Shown piece by piece: positions 27,110-35,217 of a stretch of 64,000 nucleotides of DNA. The translations under genes were made by a program, and so were the position numbers. This DNA comes from an uncultured Eubacteriales bacterium (GTDB lineage: Bacteria; Bacillota; Clostridia; Lachnospirales; Lachnospiraceae), in the NCBI GenBank assembly GCA_949292785.1, contig CASFBK010000001.1:1-64000 (forward strand), in the 5' to 3' direction. How positions within the stretch are numbered: the first letter of the stretch is position 1; each line of letters opens with the position of its first letter. Below the pieces are notes generated by a model. The model searched no databases. It was not told where the DNA came from and saw only the letters and a program-made list of their open reading frames with translations.

Positions 27110-28171
27110 ATGAGCAGCTTGGTAATTGGAGATTTAGTGGCAAAAATCCCTGTGATACAGGGCGGCATGGGCGTAGGTGTGAGCTTGTCTAATTTAGCAG
27201 GAAATGTGGCAAAGTGCGGAGGAATTGGTATTATTTCTACAGCCCAGATAGGTTATCAGGAAGAGGGATGGGAGGAACATCCCATCGAAACCAATTTAAA
27301 GGCAATCGAAAAACATATAAAACGGGCAAAAGAAATTGCCCAGGGGGGCATCGTGGGCGTGAATATCATGGTTGCCACCAAAAAGTACGAAGAATACGTC
27401 AAGGCAGCCGTTAAGGCAGGGGTAGACCTGATTATATCCGGTGCAGGACTTCCTACCATGCTTCCGGCATTGGTAGAAAAATCCAAAACAAAGATTGCAC
27501 CGATTGTGTCTTCGATTAAATCAGCCACAGTCATATGTAAGCTGTGGGACCGCAAATATAAGCGGTGTCCGGATATGGTAGTCATAGAAGGACCAAAGGC
27601 GGGCGGTCATCTGGGATTTTCTTATGATGAATTAAAAGAAATTACCAAGGAACAGTATGAGAAAGAGATTCAGGGAATTATTCAGGTAGTTGACGAGTAT
27701 CGCAAGAAATATAACACCCCGATACCGGTAATAACGGCAGGTGGTATTTATGATGTAGAGGATATGAAACATGCCATGGAACTTGGCGTAGACGGAGTTC
27801 AGGTGGCTACCAGATTTGTTACTACTTATGAATGTGATGCCAGCGACGCCTATAAGCAGGCATATATTAATGCAAAAAAAGAGGATATTGAGATTGTAAA
27901 AAGTCCGGTTGGAATGCCGGGAAGAGCAATTCGCAATGAATTTATTGAAAAGGCAGAAGAAGGGCGTACCAAGGTAACAAAATGCCATCAATGCTTAGAA
28001 CGTTGTAATCAGAAGGATATCCCATATTGCATTACAGATGCTTTGATTAATGCAGCAAAAGGAAAAATTTCAGACGGACTGCTTTTTTGCGGAGAAAATG
28101 CATGGAGAGCAAAGAAGCTGGAACATGTTTCTGACATTATGGAAGAATTCGGAAGCTATATGACTGTTTAG
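27110..28171 (+). CDS. FabK-like / nitronate monooxygenase family flavoprotein
   Basis: A 353-residue flavin TIM barrel related to FabK but longer, with IPVIQGGMGVGVSLSNLAGNVA at the start, the FMN regions GPKAGGHLGFS and PVITAGGIYDVEDMKHAME. It differs by a C-terminal extension with four cysteines, C-X2-C-X3-C-X7-C (CHQCLERC, then IPYC), that could bind a metal or an iron-sulfur cluster. It lies 17 bases after accDA, with a ribosome site, so it is probably the last gene of the fatty-acid operon. It could be a second enoyl reductase, a fatty-acid-related oxidoreductase or a nitronate-detoxifying enzyme; the sequence does not decide. Confidence 0.82.
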   Translation: MSSLVIGDLVAKIPVIQGGMGVGVSLSNLAGNVAKCGGIGIISTAQIGYQEEGWEEHPIETNLKAIEKHIKRAKEIAQGGIVGVNIMVATKKYEEYVKAAVKAGVDLIISGAGLPTMLPALVEKSKTKIAPIVSSIKSATVICKLWDRKYKRCPDMVVIEGPKAGGHLGFSYDELKEITKEQYEKEIQGIIQVVDEYRKKYNTPIPVITAGGIYDVEDMKHAMELGVDGVQVATRFVTTYECDASDAYKQAYINAKKEDIEIVKSPVGMPGRAIRNEFIEKAEEGRTKVTKCHQCLERCNQKDIPYCITDALINAAKGKISDGLLFCGENAWRAKKLEHVSDIMEEFGSYMTV

Positions 28172-28209
28172 GGAAAGAAAATATTTGTAGAATCAGCTTT
28201 TCAATAGTG

Positions 28210-28241
28210 CCCAGGGAAAACTCGTTTTCCCTGGGTATTTT
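28210..28241 (+). terminator. Terminator of the fatty-acid operon
   Basis: CCCAGGGAAAAC (28210-28221) pairs perfectly with GTTTTCCCTGGG (28224-28235) around a 2-base loop, followed by TATTTTGTG. Confidence 0.85.
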
Positions 28242-28348
28242 GTGTGGTATTAGTCAATGCCGACATGGCGGTATGCCTTTTAGGCACAACTTTCATACAA
28301 AATGCAAAAACTTAAGGAAAAATAAGGCTTTTTTTCTGAAGCGGAAAT

Positions 28349-28357
28349 TGGTATAAT
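28349..28357 (+). promoter_or_regulatory. Extended -10 promoter candidate
   Basis: TGGTATAAT, a perfect -10 (28352-28357) with an upstream TG and no clear -35 box, 31 bases before the GH13-like gene. The rest of the 28242-28348 gap holds only a small TGCC-TTTT-AGGCA hairpin near 28275. Confidence 0.6.
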
Positions 28358-28387
28358 AAAAAGGAAAGTGAAAATCAGGAGGCATGT

Positions 28388-30310
28388 ATGAAATTTCAAA
28401 TCTGTACCGGAAAGTATGAAACATTTGGCGTAACAAAAGAGAAGGACATCCTTTCATTTTCCTTACAGGCAGGGGAAAAAGCCACCTGTAACTTATTGTT
28501 ATATCCAAAGGGAGAGGAAAAAGCATTCAAAATTCCAATGGAACGGCATAAGATATATCGTACTGTTTATACCGTTGGAATTCAGGGCATTCATTGGCAG
28601 GAATATGATTATAACTTTGAAATAGATGGCAGAGAGGGCTTAGACCCTTATGCCCGAAAAATCATCGGAAGAGAAGTATGGGCGGAGGAAGACCGCAGAC
28701 CGGAGGAAGAACTGCCGGAGGCATTCGTTCCGGAAAAGATAAAAAAACAGCGGGAACTGCATAAGAGAAAGAAACAGAAGGAAATAAAAAGTGGATTTTA
28801 TTTTTCGGATTTTCAGTGGAAAAGTGATGAGAATCCGAGAATCCCAAAGGAAGATATGGTGATTTATAAGCTTCATGCCAGAGGATTTACCATGGGATTA
28901 AAGACAGAAAACGCCCAGAAGGGCACCTTTGGAATGATAGAGCGAAAGCTTACATATTTAAAGGAATTAGGTGTCACAAGTCTGCTGTTTCTTCCGGTGT
29001 ATGAATTTGAAGAGTTTTTGCGCTTAGATGAAAGTAAAAGAGAAGAACACCCGGCAAATCTGATTAATTACTGGGGATATACGACGGGGAATTATTTTGC
29101 GCCTAAGGCGTCTTATCTTGGGAGCGAAAATAATCCGGATGAATTAAAAAGACTGATACGAAAGATGCATCAGATGGGAATGGAATTCATGGCGGAGTTC
29201 TATTTTGATGAAAAAATAAATCCGCATTTAATCATTGATGTAATGCGTTATTGGAAGCGGGAATATCATGTGGATGGCTTTCGGGTCATTGGCAACTTTC
29301 AAGTGGCAGAGCTGTTGGCAAAGGATGCTTTGTTAAGCGGCTGCAAATTGTTTTTTGAAGGATTTCCGGAAGAACTGGCAGCTGCACCGGACCGTTTGGG
29401 ACCAGAGCTGTTTACTTACAATGATGCTTTTATGTATCAGGTACGCCGGCTTTTGAACCATCAGGGTGGAAATATCTATGAGTTTGCGTGTCAGATGAAG
29501 CGGCAGCAGGAGCATCAGGGATTCGTGAATTTTGTGGCAGAAAACAACGGATTTACGCTGTGGGATACCTTTTCTTATGGGAAAAAGCATAATGAGGATA
29601 ATCAGGAAGAAAACCGGGATGGAAGTGACTGGAACTACAGCAGTAACAGTGGACAGGAAGGAAATGCAAGGAAAAGAGAAATTCTGAAGCTGCGAAAACA
29701 AAAGACAAGGAATGCACTGGCTGCTACCGTATTTTCCCAGGGAATTCCCCTCATCTGGATGGGAGATGAATGTGAGAATACCCAAAATGGGAATAATAAT
29801 GCGTATTGCCAGGATAACGAAATCGGGTGGAAAGATTGGAAGAATACCAAATCCAGCCGGGAGCTGATAACCTATCTTAAGAAAATTTTAGAGCTTCGAA
29901 AAGCCTATCCGGTGCTTCGTAGTCCCAAGCCCTATCAGATGATGGACTATGAGAATCATGGTTATCCGGATTTGTCTTATCACAGTGAGGCAGGCTGGCA
30001 GATGGATTTTGACCGGAATCGGGGATTTATTGGGATGTTCTACTGTGGAGCGTATGGAGGAGAAGAACATTTGTATATTGCATACAATTTCCAGAATATA
30101 CCACAGAAGATGGCATTGCCGAGAGAAATCGCATGGCAGGTTGTATTTGATACCCAGAGAGAAGTCCTTAAAAAGGACATTATAATAGGTGAAATTATGA
30201 TAGAGGCCCAGTCAATCTTATTGCTTGCAGGAAAAGAAAAGACGGGAAAAGAGAAGACAGGAAAAAAGAAGACGGAGAAGAAGGATGGAAAAGTCTCAAA
30301 TCGGAATTAG
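28388..30310 (+). CDS. GlgX/isoamylase-like GH13 protein with degenerate active site
   Basis: A 640-residue protein organised like bacterial debranching enzymes: an N-terminal beta domain (1 to about 140), a GH13 barrel with YKLHARGFTM and LGVTSLLFLPVYEFEE, the GlgX-type insert HNEDNQEENRDGSDWNYSSN, and IPLIWMGDE. The catalytic signatures are altered. Where family members have GFRxD, this one has DGFRVIG, so Ile 301 stands at the nucleophile Asp. The HDG motif is replaced by NNG (Asn 387 for the third acid). The conserved region I (VxNHT) is replaced by EFYFDEK. Only the general acid Glu 324 looks kept. It is probably not a standard glycosidase; binding of alpha-glucan or a scaffold role is possible. 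The tail is a Lys-rich repeat (GKEKTGKEKTGKKKT). Start ATG behind CAGGAGG. Confidence 0.85.
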   Translation: MKFQICTGKYETFGVTKEKDILSFSLQAGEKATCNLLLYPKGEEKAFKIPMERHKIYRTVYTVGIQGIHWQEYDYNFEIDGREGLDPYARKIIGREVWAEEDRRPEEELPEAFVPEKIKKQRELHKRKKQKEIKSGFYFSDFQWKSDENPRIPKEDMVIYKLHARGFTMGLKTENAQKGTFGMIERKLTYLKELGVTSLLFLPVYEFEEFLRLDESKREEHPANLINYWGYTTGNYFAPKASYLGSENNPDELKRLIRKMHQMGMEFMAEFYFDEKINPHLIIDVMRYWKREYHVDGFRVIGNFQVAELLAKDALLSGCKLFFEGFPEELAAAPDRLGPELFTYNDAFMYQVRRLLNHQGGNIYEFACQMKRQQEHQGFVNFVAENNGFTLWDTFSYGKKHNEDNQEENRDGSDWNYSSNSGQEGNARKREILKLRKQKTRNALAATVFSQGIPLIWMGDECENTQNGNNNAYCQDNEIGWKDWKNTKSSRELITYLKKILELRKAYPVLRSPKPYQMMDYENHGYPDLSYHSEAGWQMDFDRNRGFIGMFYCGAYGGEEHLYIAYNFQNIPQKMALPREIAWQVVFDTQREVLKKDIIIGEIMIEAQSILLLAGKEKTGKEKTGKKKTEKKDGKVSNRN

Positions 30311-30944
30311 TGGTTTTGCCCTGAAATGGATTGCAATTATTACTATGGTAATTGATCATGTGGGAGCTGTTCTGTACCCGCAGCATCTTTTTTTGCGTAT
30401 CATCGGAAGAATAGCATTTCCCATTTTTTGTTTTCTGCTGGTGGAAGGAGCCCTGCATACCCACAATATCCGTAGATATGAAGGCAGGTTATTGGGATTT
30501 GCACTTATATCAGAGCTGCCCTTTGACCTGGTATTTTACGGCAGGGTGACTATGGAGCACCAGAACGTCTTTTTTACGCTTCTTATTGGTTTACTCATGT
30601 TAGATATCATGAACCGTAAAAAAAACACGATTTACCCCTTTTTAGCGTTTTTGGGGGCTATATTTTTGGCAGAGGTACTGTCTGTAGATTATGGGGCAGG
30701 AGGAATATTATTTATTTTGTGCTTCTATTTCCTGTATGAAAGAAGAATTTTAAAGCAGGCAGCATTTATTGGAATGAATATTTTATATTTCGGCATGGGA
30801 GTTCAGGCATATGCAGGTCTGGCGGCAATTCCTATGCTGTTATATAATGGAAAACGCGGAAAGAGGATGAAGTATCTTTTTTATGTGATTTATCCGCTTC
30901 ATTTATTGATTTTATATGTAATTATTAAGTTTATTCGAGTATAG
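30285..30944 (+). CDS. TraX family membrane protein
   Basis: A 219-residue polytopic membrane protein of the TraX family. It opens ISGFALKWIAIITMVIDHVGAVLYP, has RIIGRIAFPIFCFLLVEGA and about seven hydrophobic segments, and ends YPLHLLILYVIIKF. TraX acetylates F-pilin in conjugative plasmids, but chromosomal homologues in Firmicutes have no conjugation genes nearby and unknown substrates; an acyl-transfer role is inferred. I start it at ATG 30285, 26 bases inside the end of the preceding gene, so translation is probably coupled. No other transfer gene is near. Confidence 0.82.
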   Translation: MEKSQIGISGFALKWIAIITMVIDHVGAVLYPQHLFLRIIGRIAFPIFCFLLVEGALHTHNIRRYEGRLLGFALISELPFDLVFYGRVTMEHQNVFFTLLIGLLMLDIMNRKKNTIYPFLAFLGAIFLAEVLSVDYGAGGILFILCFYFLYERRILKQAAFIGMNILYFGMGVQAYAGLAAIPMLLYNGKRGKRMKYLFYVIYPLHLLILYVIIKFIRV

Positions 30945-30955
30945 GAGTGAAATAC

Positions 30956-31495
30956 ATGAAAGCCTGGCAGCATTTTAAGACCATCAATCATCATAAGTTT
31001 CTGGTTATGAAGGGGTGTTTTCGTGTAGGACTTTATAAACAGGGACTGCTGCATGATTTATCAAAATATTCTCCTACGGAATTTCTGGTAGGATGCAGGT
31101 ATTATCAGGGGACTGCCAGTCCGAACAACCGGGAGCGGGAAGCAAAGGGGTATTCCAGTGCCTGGCTGCATCATAAGGGCAGGAACAAGCACCATCTGGA
31201 ATACTGGATTGACTATGGCGTTGGAACCGATAAGACCATGGTAGGTATGAAAATGCCCCTAAAGTACGTGGTGGAGATGTTTATTGACCGGGTATCCGCT
31301 TCTAAGAATTATCAAAAGGAAAAATATACAGACGAAAGTCCATGGAAATATTACGAAAAAGGCAGAGGGAATTATATGATACATCCGGATACACAGAAGC
31401 TGTTAGAAAAGCTTCTGCGGATGTTGGCAGAAGAAGGGGAAGATAAGACCTTTTCCTACATTAAGAATGTTTTATTAAAACAAAAGGATTATTAA
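30956..31495 (+). CDS. DUF5662 family protein
   Basis: A 179-residue soluble protein of the DUF5662 type: WQHFKTINHHKFLVMKGCF, then LLHDLSKYSPTEF and WLHHKGRNKHHLEYW. The His/Asp-rich pattern (HDLSK, HHxxxxHH) looks like an HD-like metal site and suggests a hydrolase, but the family is uncharacterised. I take ATG 30956, behind TAGGAG, over the GTG at 30947. It follows traX by 11 bases and is probably in the same transcript. It faces the convergent DUF4250 gene, whose stop lies 4 bases away. Confidence 0.75.
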   Translation: MKAWQHFKTINHHKFLVMKGCFRVGLYKQGLLHDLSKYSPTEFLVGCRYYQGTASPNNREREAKGYSSAWLHHKGRNKHHLEYWIDYGVGTDKTMVGMKMPLKYVVEMFIDRVSASKNYQKEKYTDESPWKYYEKGRGNYMIHPDTQKLLEKLLRMLAEEGEDKTFSYIKNVLLKQKDY

Positions 31496-31499
31496 AAAA

Positions 31500-31679
31500 T
31501 TATATAAATTGGTTTTTGCTGGCATCGTAGACATAGTCGATGGATGCCAGGGTATCAGTCAGTTCCGGAATAGAGATGTCAAGACTTTTTCCCAGTTCTT
31601 CTAAGTCGGGATAGAAATCCCGCAGCTGCGTGTTGATATAGCTTAAGAGAATGACAGGGTCTTTTGGTATTTGATTCAT
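31500..31679 (-). CDS. DUF4250 family small protein, 59 aa
   Basis: A 59-residue protein starting at ATG 31679 on the - strand behind GGAGGT. It has the DUF4250 pattern: PKDPVILLSYINTQLRD, a Leu/Asp-rich helix, and TLASIDYVYDASKNQFI at the end. The family is common in Lachnospiraceae and has no known function. The gene has its own promoter (31719-31747) and is oriented away from sigK. Confidence 0.85.
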   Translation of the reverse strand: MNQIPKDPVILLSYINTQLRDFYPDLEELGKSLDISIPELTDTLASIDYVYDASKNQFI

Positions 31680-31718
31680 AAGTTACCTCCATACAAAAAT
31701 CATTTGTCACGTATGCAT

Positions 31719-31747
31719 AGTATACTCCTGCCGGAGATAGTTTTCAA
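31719..31747 (-). promoter_or_regulatory. Promoter of the DUF4250 gene
   Basis: On the - strand, TTGAAA (31747-31742) and TATACT (31724-31719) are 17 bases apart, 40 bases before the DUF4250 start codon. Confidence 0.75.
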
Positions 31748-31832
31748 GAAAACAAAAGAATTTCAGAGTGGAAAGGCACTTCAAAGCCAGATTTTTCATA
31801 GAATGTAATAAATCAGCTTAGAGGTGCTTTTT

Positions 31833-32456
31833 TTGAAAACTTTTTTAATGCCGTTAAATGCAGAGGAGGAAACATACTATCTGAAAAAAATGAAAGAGGG
31901 CGACCTTGAAGCTAAAAATACCCTGATTGAGCGCAATTTAAGACTGGTAGCACATATTGCCAAGAAATATCAGAATTCAGATGAGGATATGGAAGACTTG
32001 ATTTCCATTGGAACCATTGGTTTGATTAAGGCGGTATCTACCTTTAACAATGAGCGGGGGAATCGTTTGGCAACCTACGCAGCACGCTGTATTGATAATG
32101 AACTCCTGATGTATTTTCGCGGGAAAAAGAAAACTTCAAGAGACGTATCCTTGTATGAGCCTATTGGAACGGATAAAGAAGGCAATCAGATTAATCTCAT
32201 GGATGTGGTGGAAAGTCAGGAGCGGGATATTTTTGAAACCATTGAATTAAAAGGAAACAGCAGAAAAATCTATGAGATGATTCCGAAAGTATTAGGGAGT
32301 CGGGAGCGGGAAATTATTGAACTGCGGTATGGGCTCTATAATAAAAAGCCGGTGACACAGCGGGAAATCGCAGATAAAATGGGGATTTCACGTTCTTATG
32401 TCAGCCGGATTGAAAAGCGGGCGTTAGAAAAGCTGCGAAACTGTTTTGAAGAGTAA
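31833..32456 (+). CDS. sigK: RNA polymerase sporulation sigma factor SigK-like
   Basis: A 207-residue sigma-70 family factor with region 2 (LIERNLRLVAHIAKKY, then DLISIGTIGLIKAVSTF and YAARCIDNELLMYFR) and region 4 (SREREIIELRYGL, ITQREIADKMGISRSYVSR-like). It matches sporulation sigma K/E proteins, and the N-terminus MKTFLMPLNAEEETYYL is that of clostridial SigK without the Bacillus pro-sequence. I start it at TTG 31833, with GAGGTG just upstream; a GTG at 31824 would destroy that site. The gene is continuous; no intervening element interrupts it. SigK directs late mother-cell genes, including coat genes. Confidence 0.88.
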   Translation: MKTFLMPLNAEEETYYLKKMKEGDLEAKNTLIERNLRLVAHIAKKYQNSDEDMEDLISIGTIGLIKAVSTFNNERGNRLATYAARCIDNELLMYFRGKKKTSRDVSLYEPIGTDKEGNQINLMDVVESQERDIFETIELKGNSRKIYEMIPKVLGSREREIIELRYGLYNKKPVTQREIADKMGISRSYVSRIEKRALEKLRNCFEE

Positions 32457-32565
32457 GTGATGGAAAGCATTGCAAAAAGGGAGGAAGCATGATATGATAC
32501 AATTATCTTTTTATCTTAGGGCAGTTCGCCCATGATTCCCGTAAGCTGGCACAAAGGAGGTATTT

Positions 32566-34107
32566 GTGTACAGTATAGTATCTACCGCAAGTGTAAGCGG
32601 AATAGAGAGTATTTTAGTGCAGGTAGAAGCAGATGTCTGCGATGGTATGCCTGTATTTGAAATGGTAGGAGAACTTTCTACCGAAGTAAGAGAGTCGAAA
32701 GAGCGTATTCGGGCAGCGATTCGCAATACCGGAATCCGGCTGGCGCCCAAACGGATTACCGTGAATCTGTATCCGGCAGATTTACGAAAAAGCGGTACCG
32801 GATTTGATTTGCCCATTGCTTTGGCAGTGTTAGCGGCATATGGGCATATTTCGGCGTCGCATCTGGAAGAAACGGTATTTGCAGGAGAAGTCAGCCTGAA
32901 TGGAAGCATACATTCGATTGAAGGTGTGCTTCCTATGGCAATCGCAGCAAGAGAAGCCGGAAAAAAGAGAATTTGTATCCCTGAGGCAAACGTAAAAGAA
33001 GCGGCATTGGTAAAGGATATTGCCATATTGCCTGCAAAGAATCTGGGACAGGTTATTGAGATGCTGCAAAGCACAGAGCCTTTGCCATCTGTTTCTTATA
33101 ATATAGAAGAAACAGGATTAGAACGGACAGAAGGAGAGTATGATTTTAACAAAATAAAAGGGCAGAAGGTGTTAAAAAGAGTGTGCGAAATCGCTGCGGC
33201 AGGAAGACATAATCTGTTGATGTTGGGACCTCCTGGCGGTGGAAAAACTGCTGCAGCCAGGGCAATTCCCGGGATTCTGCCGGAGCTTTCCGAAAAAGAG
33301 GCATTAGAGCTTGCCAGAATTTACAGTGTCAGTGGATTATTTGGGAAACGTGAGAATAATCTGAAGGAAAGACCCTTTTGTCATCCTCATCATACGATTA
33401 CCGTGGCAGGGATGGCAGGAGGAGGACGGATTCCAAAGCCCGGTGAAATCAGCCTTGCCCATAATGGTGTGCTGTTTTTAGATGAAATGACAGAGTTTCA
33501 GAAAAATGCCCTTGAAGTGCTGCGTCAGCCCTTAGAAGAGGGGAAGATACATTTGGTACGAAATAACGGGACTTATTCTTACCCGGCAGATATTATGCTG
33601 GTGGCAGCCATGAATCCCTGTAATTGCGGATATTATCCTAATCGCAACAAATGTACCTGTACACCGACCATGATACGCCGTCATCTCCAGAAAATCAGCC
33701 GTCCCCTTCTGGACCGAATCGACCTGTGCGTTGAAGTGCAAAAACCCGGAATACAGGAGCTGACAGGGCAGGGAAAGGAAGAAGCGTCCAATGTAATCTG
33801 TCAGCGGGTAAAAGAAGTGCAAAAGATACAAGCAGAGCGGTACGGACAGAATAACATTTACTATAACAGCAGGATTCCCACAGAGCAGATAGAACAGTTT
33901 TGTCCCATGGAGCCGGAGGCGGGCGCCATGTTGGCAGAAGCCTTTGAGTCCTTGGAATTAAGCGTAAGAGGTTATTATAAAATAATACGGGTGGCAAGAA
34001 CCATTGCCGACTTAGAAGGTCAGGAAATCATCCGCTGTGAACATGTTGCAGAGAGCCTGATGTATCGAAATATTGACGGAAGGGGATGGACAGGCAATGA
34101 TGTATAA
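32566..34107 (+). CDS. comM: ComM/YifB family Mg-chelatase-like ATPase
   Basis: A 513-residue protein with an N-terminal Lon-protease-like fold (MYSIVSTASVSGIESILVQV; YPADLRKSGTGFDLPIALAVL) and an AAA+ core. Walker A is GPPGGGKT (221-228), Walker B is LFLDEMTEF, followed by an MNPCNCGYYP segment with a Cys cluster and a C-terminal Mg-chelatase-associated domain. ComM is a branch-migration helicase that helps integrate DNA during natural transformation. GTG start at 32566 behind AAAGGAGG. It overlaps dprA by 11 bases, a pairing that fits DNA-uptake recombination. Confidence 0.93.
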   Translation: MYSIVSTASVSGIESILVQVEADVCDGMPVFEMVGELSTEVRESKERIRAAIRNTGIRLAPKRITVNLYPADLRKSGTGFDLPIALAVLAAYGHISASHLEETVFAGEVSLNGSIHSIEGVLPMAIAAREAGKKRICIPEANVKEAALVKDIAILPAKNLGQVIEMLQSTEPLPSVSYNIEETGLERTEGEYDFNKIKGQKVLKRVCEIAAAGRHNLLMLGPPGGGKTAAARAIPGILPELSEKEALELARIYSVSGLFGKRENNLKERPFCHPHHTITVAGMAGGGRIPKPGEISLAHNGVLFLDEMTEFQKNALEVLRQPLEEGKIHLVRNNGTYSYPADIMLVAAMNPCNCGYYPNRNKCTCTPTMIRRHLQKISRPLLDRIDLCVEVQKPGIQELTGQGKEEASNVICQRVKEVQKIQAERYGQNNIYYNSRIPTEQIEQFCPMEPEAGAMLAEAFESLELSVRGYYKIIRVARTIADLEGQEIIRCEHVAESLMYRNIDGRGWTGNDV

Positions 34108-35182
34108 AAGATGGCTCGGAGGAATCTTAGGCATATCCGCAGCAAAGAAAATAGCTTTAGAAGAACTTGCGGGACATGCAGGGGAAGTATACCGTATGGG
34201 AGAAAATAATCTCAAAAAAATAAACTTTCTAACAGAAAAGGAATGTGACATATTAATAGAAGGTAAAAAAGAAAATCCTGCGCAATTAGAAGAGGAGCAG
34301 GAGAAAAAAGGAATTGCATTTGTCACTTTTCGGGAAAAGGTCTATCCACAGATGCTGAAATATATTTATCAGGCGCCCTACGGACTTTATTATCGCGGAA
34401 ATTTGCCGGAGGGAACAAGCAGGACCGTAGCAATCGTGGGGGCGCGTAATTGCTCGGAATATGGAAGAAGTGTTGCCAAAAATACCGCTTACATGTTAGC
34501 AAAGTCAGGGGTCGGAGTCATTAGCGGAATGGCATTGGGCATTGACGGAGCCGCTCAGGCAGGTGCCCTGCAGGCACAGGGGGCAACCTATGGGGTATTA
34601 GGATGCGGCGTCGATATCTGTTATCCGAAGCAGAACCAAAGTCTCTATGAAAAAATACCGGAAAAAGGCGGAATTATCAGTGAATACAGACCCGGTACCA
34701 CGCCAAGACCGGTCTTTTTCCCATGTAGAAATCGAATTATCAGTGGAATGGCAGATATTGTGATTGTGGTGGAGGCAAGAAAAAAGAGTGGTTCCCTGAT
34801 TACCGCAGATTTTGCACTGGAACAGGGAAAAGAAATTTATGCAGTACCGGGACGTCTGGGAGATAAGCTTAGCGAAGGCGCCAACCATTTGATTTGGCAG
34901 GGGGCAGGGGTTTTTTTAGGTGTGGAAGAACTGCTGAAAGAAATGAATATTTTGACGGACAGAAAGGAAGAATCTTCAAAAAAAATAGGAAAGACACTTG
35001 AAAATTTGGAGAGGTTGGTGTATAGTTGTGTGGATTTAACCCCGAGAAATCTGGAAGAGTTAATGAGAAATACCGGTCTTTCCTTAGGTGAGTTAATCCA
35101 AACACTCAATACCTTAAGGGAAATGGGCTTTATTTCGGAAGTATATAAAAATTATTTTATCCGAACAGATATTACAGTTTGA
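34097..35182 (+). CDS. dprA: DNA processing protein DprA (Smf)
   Basis: A 361-residue DprA protein. The Rossmann-like core shows VAIVGARNCSEYGRSVA, then GVISGMALGIDGAAQAGAL and PVFFPCRNRIISGMADIVIVVEA, followed by SGSLITADFALEQGKEIYAVPG. The last 60 residues form a winged-helix-like domain. DprA loads RecA on incoming single strands during transformation. The start is ATG 34097 (another ATG follows directly) behind AAGGGGA, inside the end of comM. Its neighbour topA follows at 36 bases, as in B. subtilis smf-topA. Confidence 0.94.
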   Translation: MMYKRWLGGILGISAAKKIALEELAGHAGEVYRMGENNLKKINFLTEKECDILIEGKKENPAQLEEEQEKKGIAFVTFREKVYPQMLKYIYQAPYGLYYRGNLPEGTSRTVAIVGARNCSEYGRSVAKNTAYMLAKSGVGVISGMALGIDGAAQAGALQAQGATYGVLGCGVDICYPKQNQSLYEKIPEKGGIISEYRPGTTPRPVFFPCRNRIISGMADIVIVVEARKKSGSLITADFALEQGKEIYAVPGRLGDKLSEGANHLIWQGAGVFLGVEELLKEMNILTDRKEESSKKIGKTLENLERLVYSCVDLTPRNLEELMRNTGLSLGELIQTLNTLREMGFISEVYKNYFIRTDITV

Positions 35183-35217
35183 ATCAGTGATGGGGAAATA
35201 GTTGAAGGAGCAGACAC

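Noticed and set aside
30225-30310. Lys/Arg-rich repeat as a separate gene or repeat array
   Set aside because: It is the C-terminal tail of the GH13-like protein; the upstream Arg-rich extension of TraX is only the other frame of the same repeat.
32511-33074. Open frame antisense to comM (187 codons)
   Set aside because: A shadow of comM with no start signals; not a family member.
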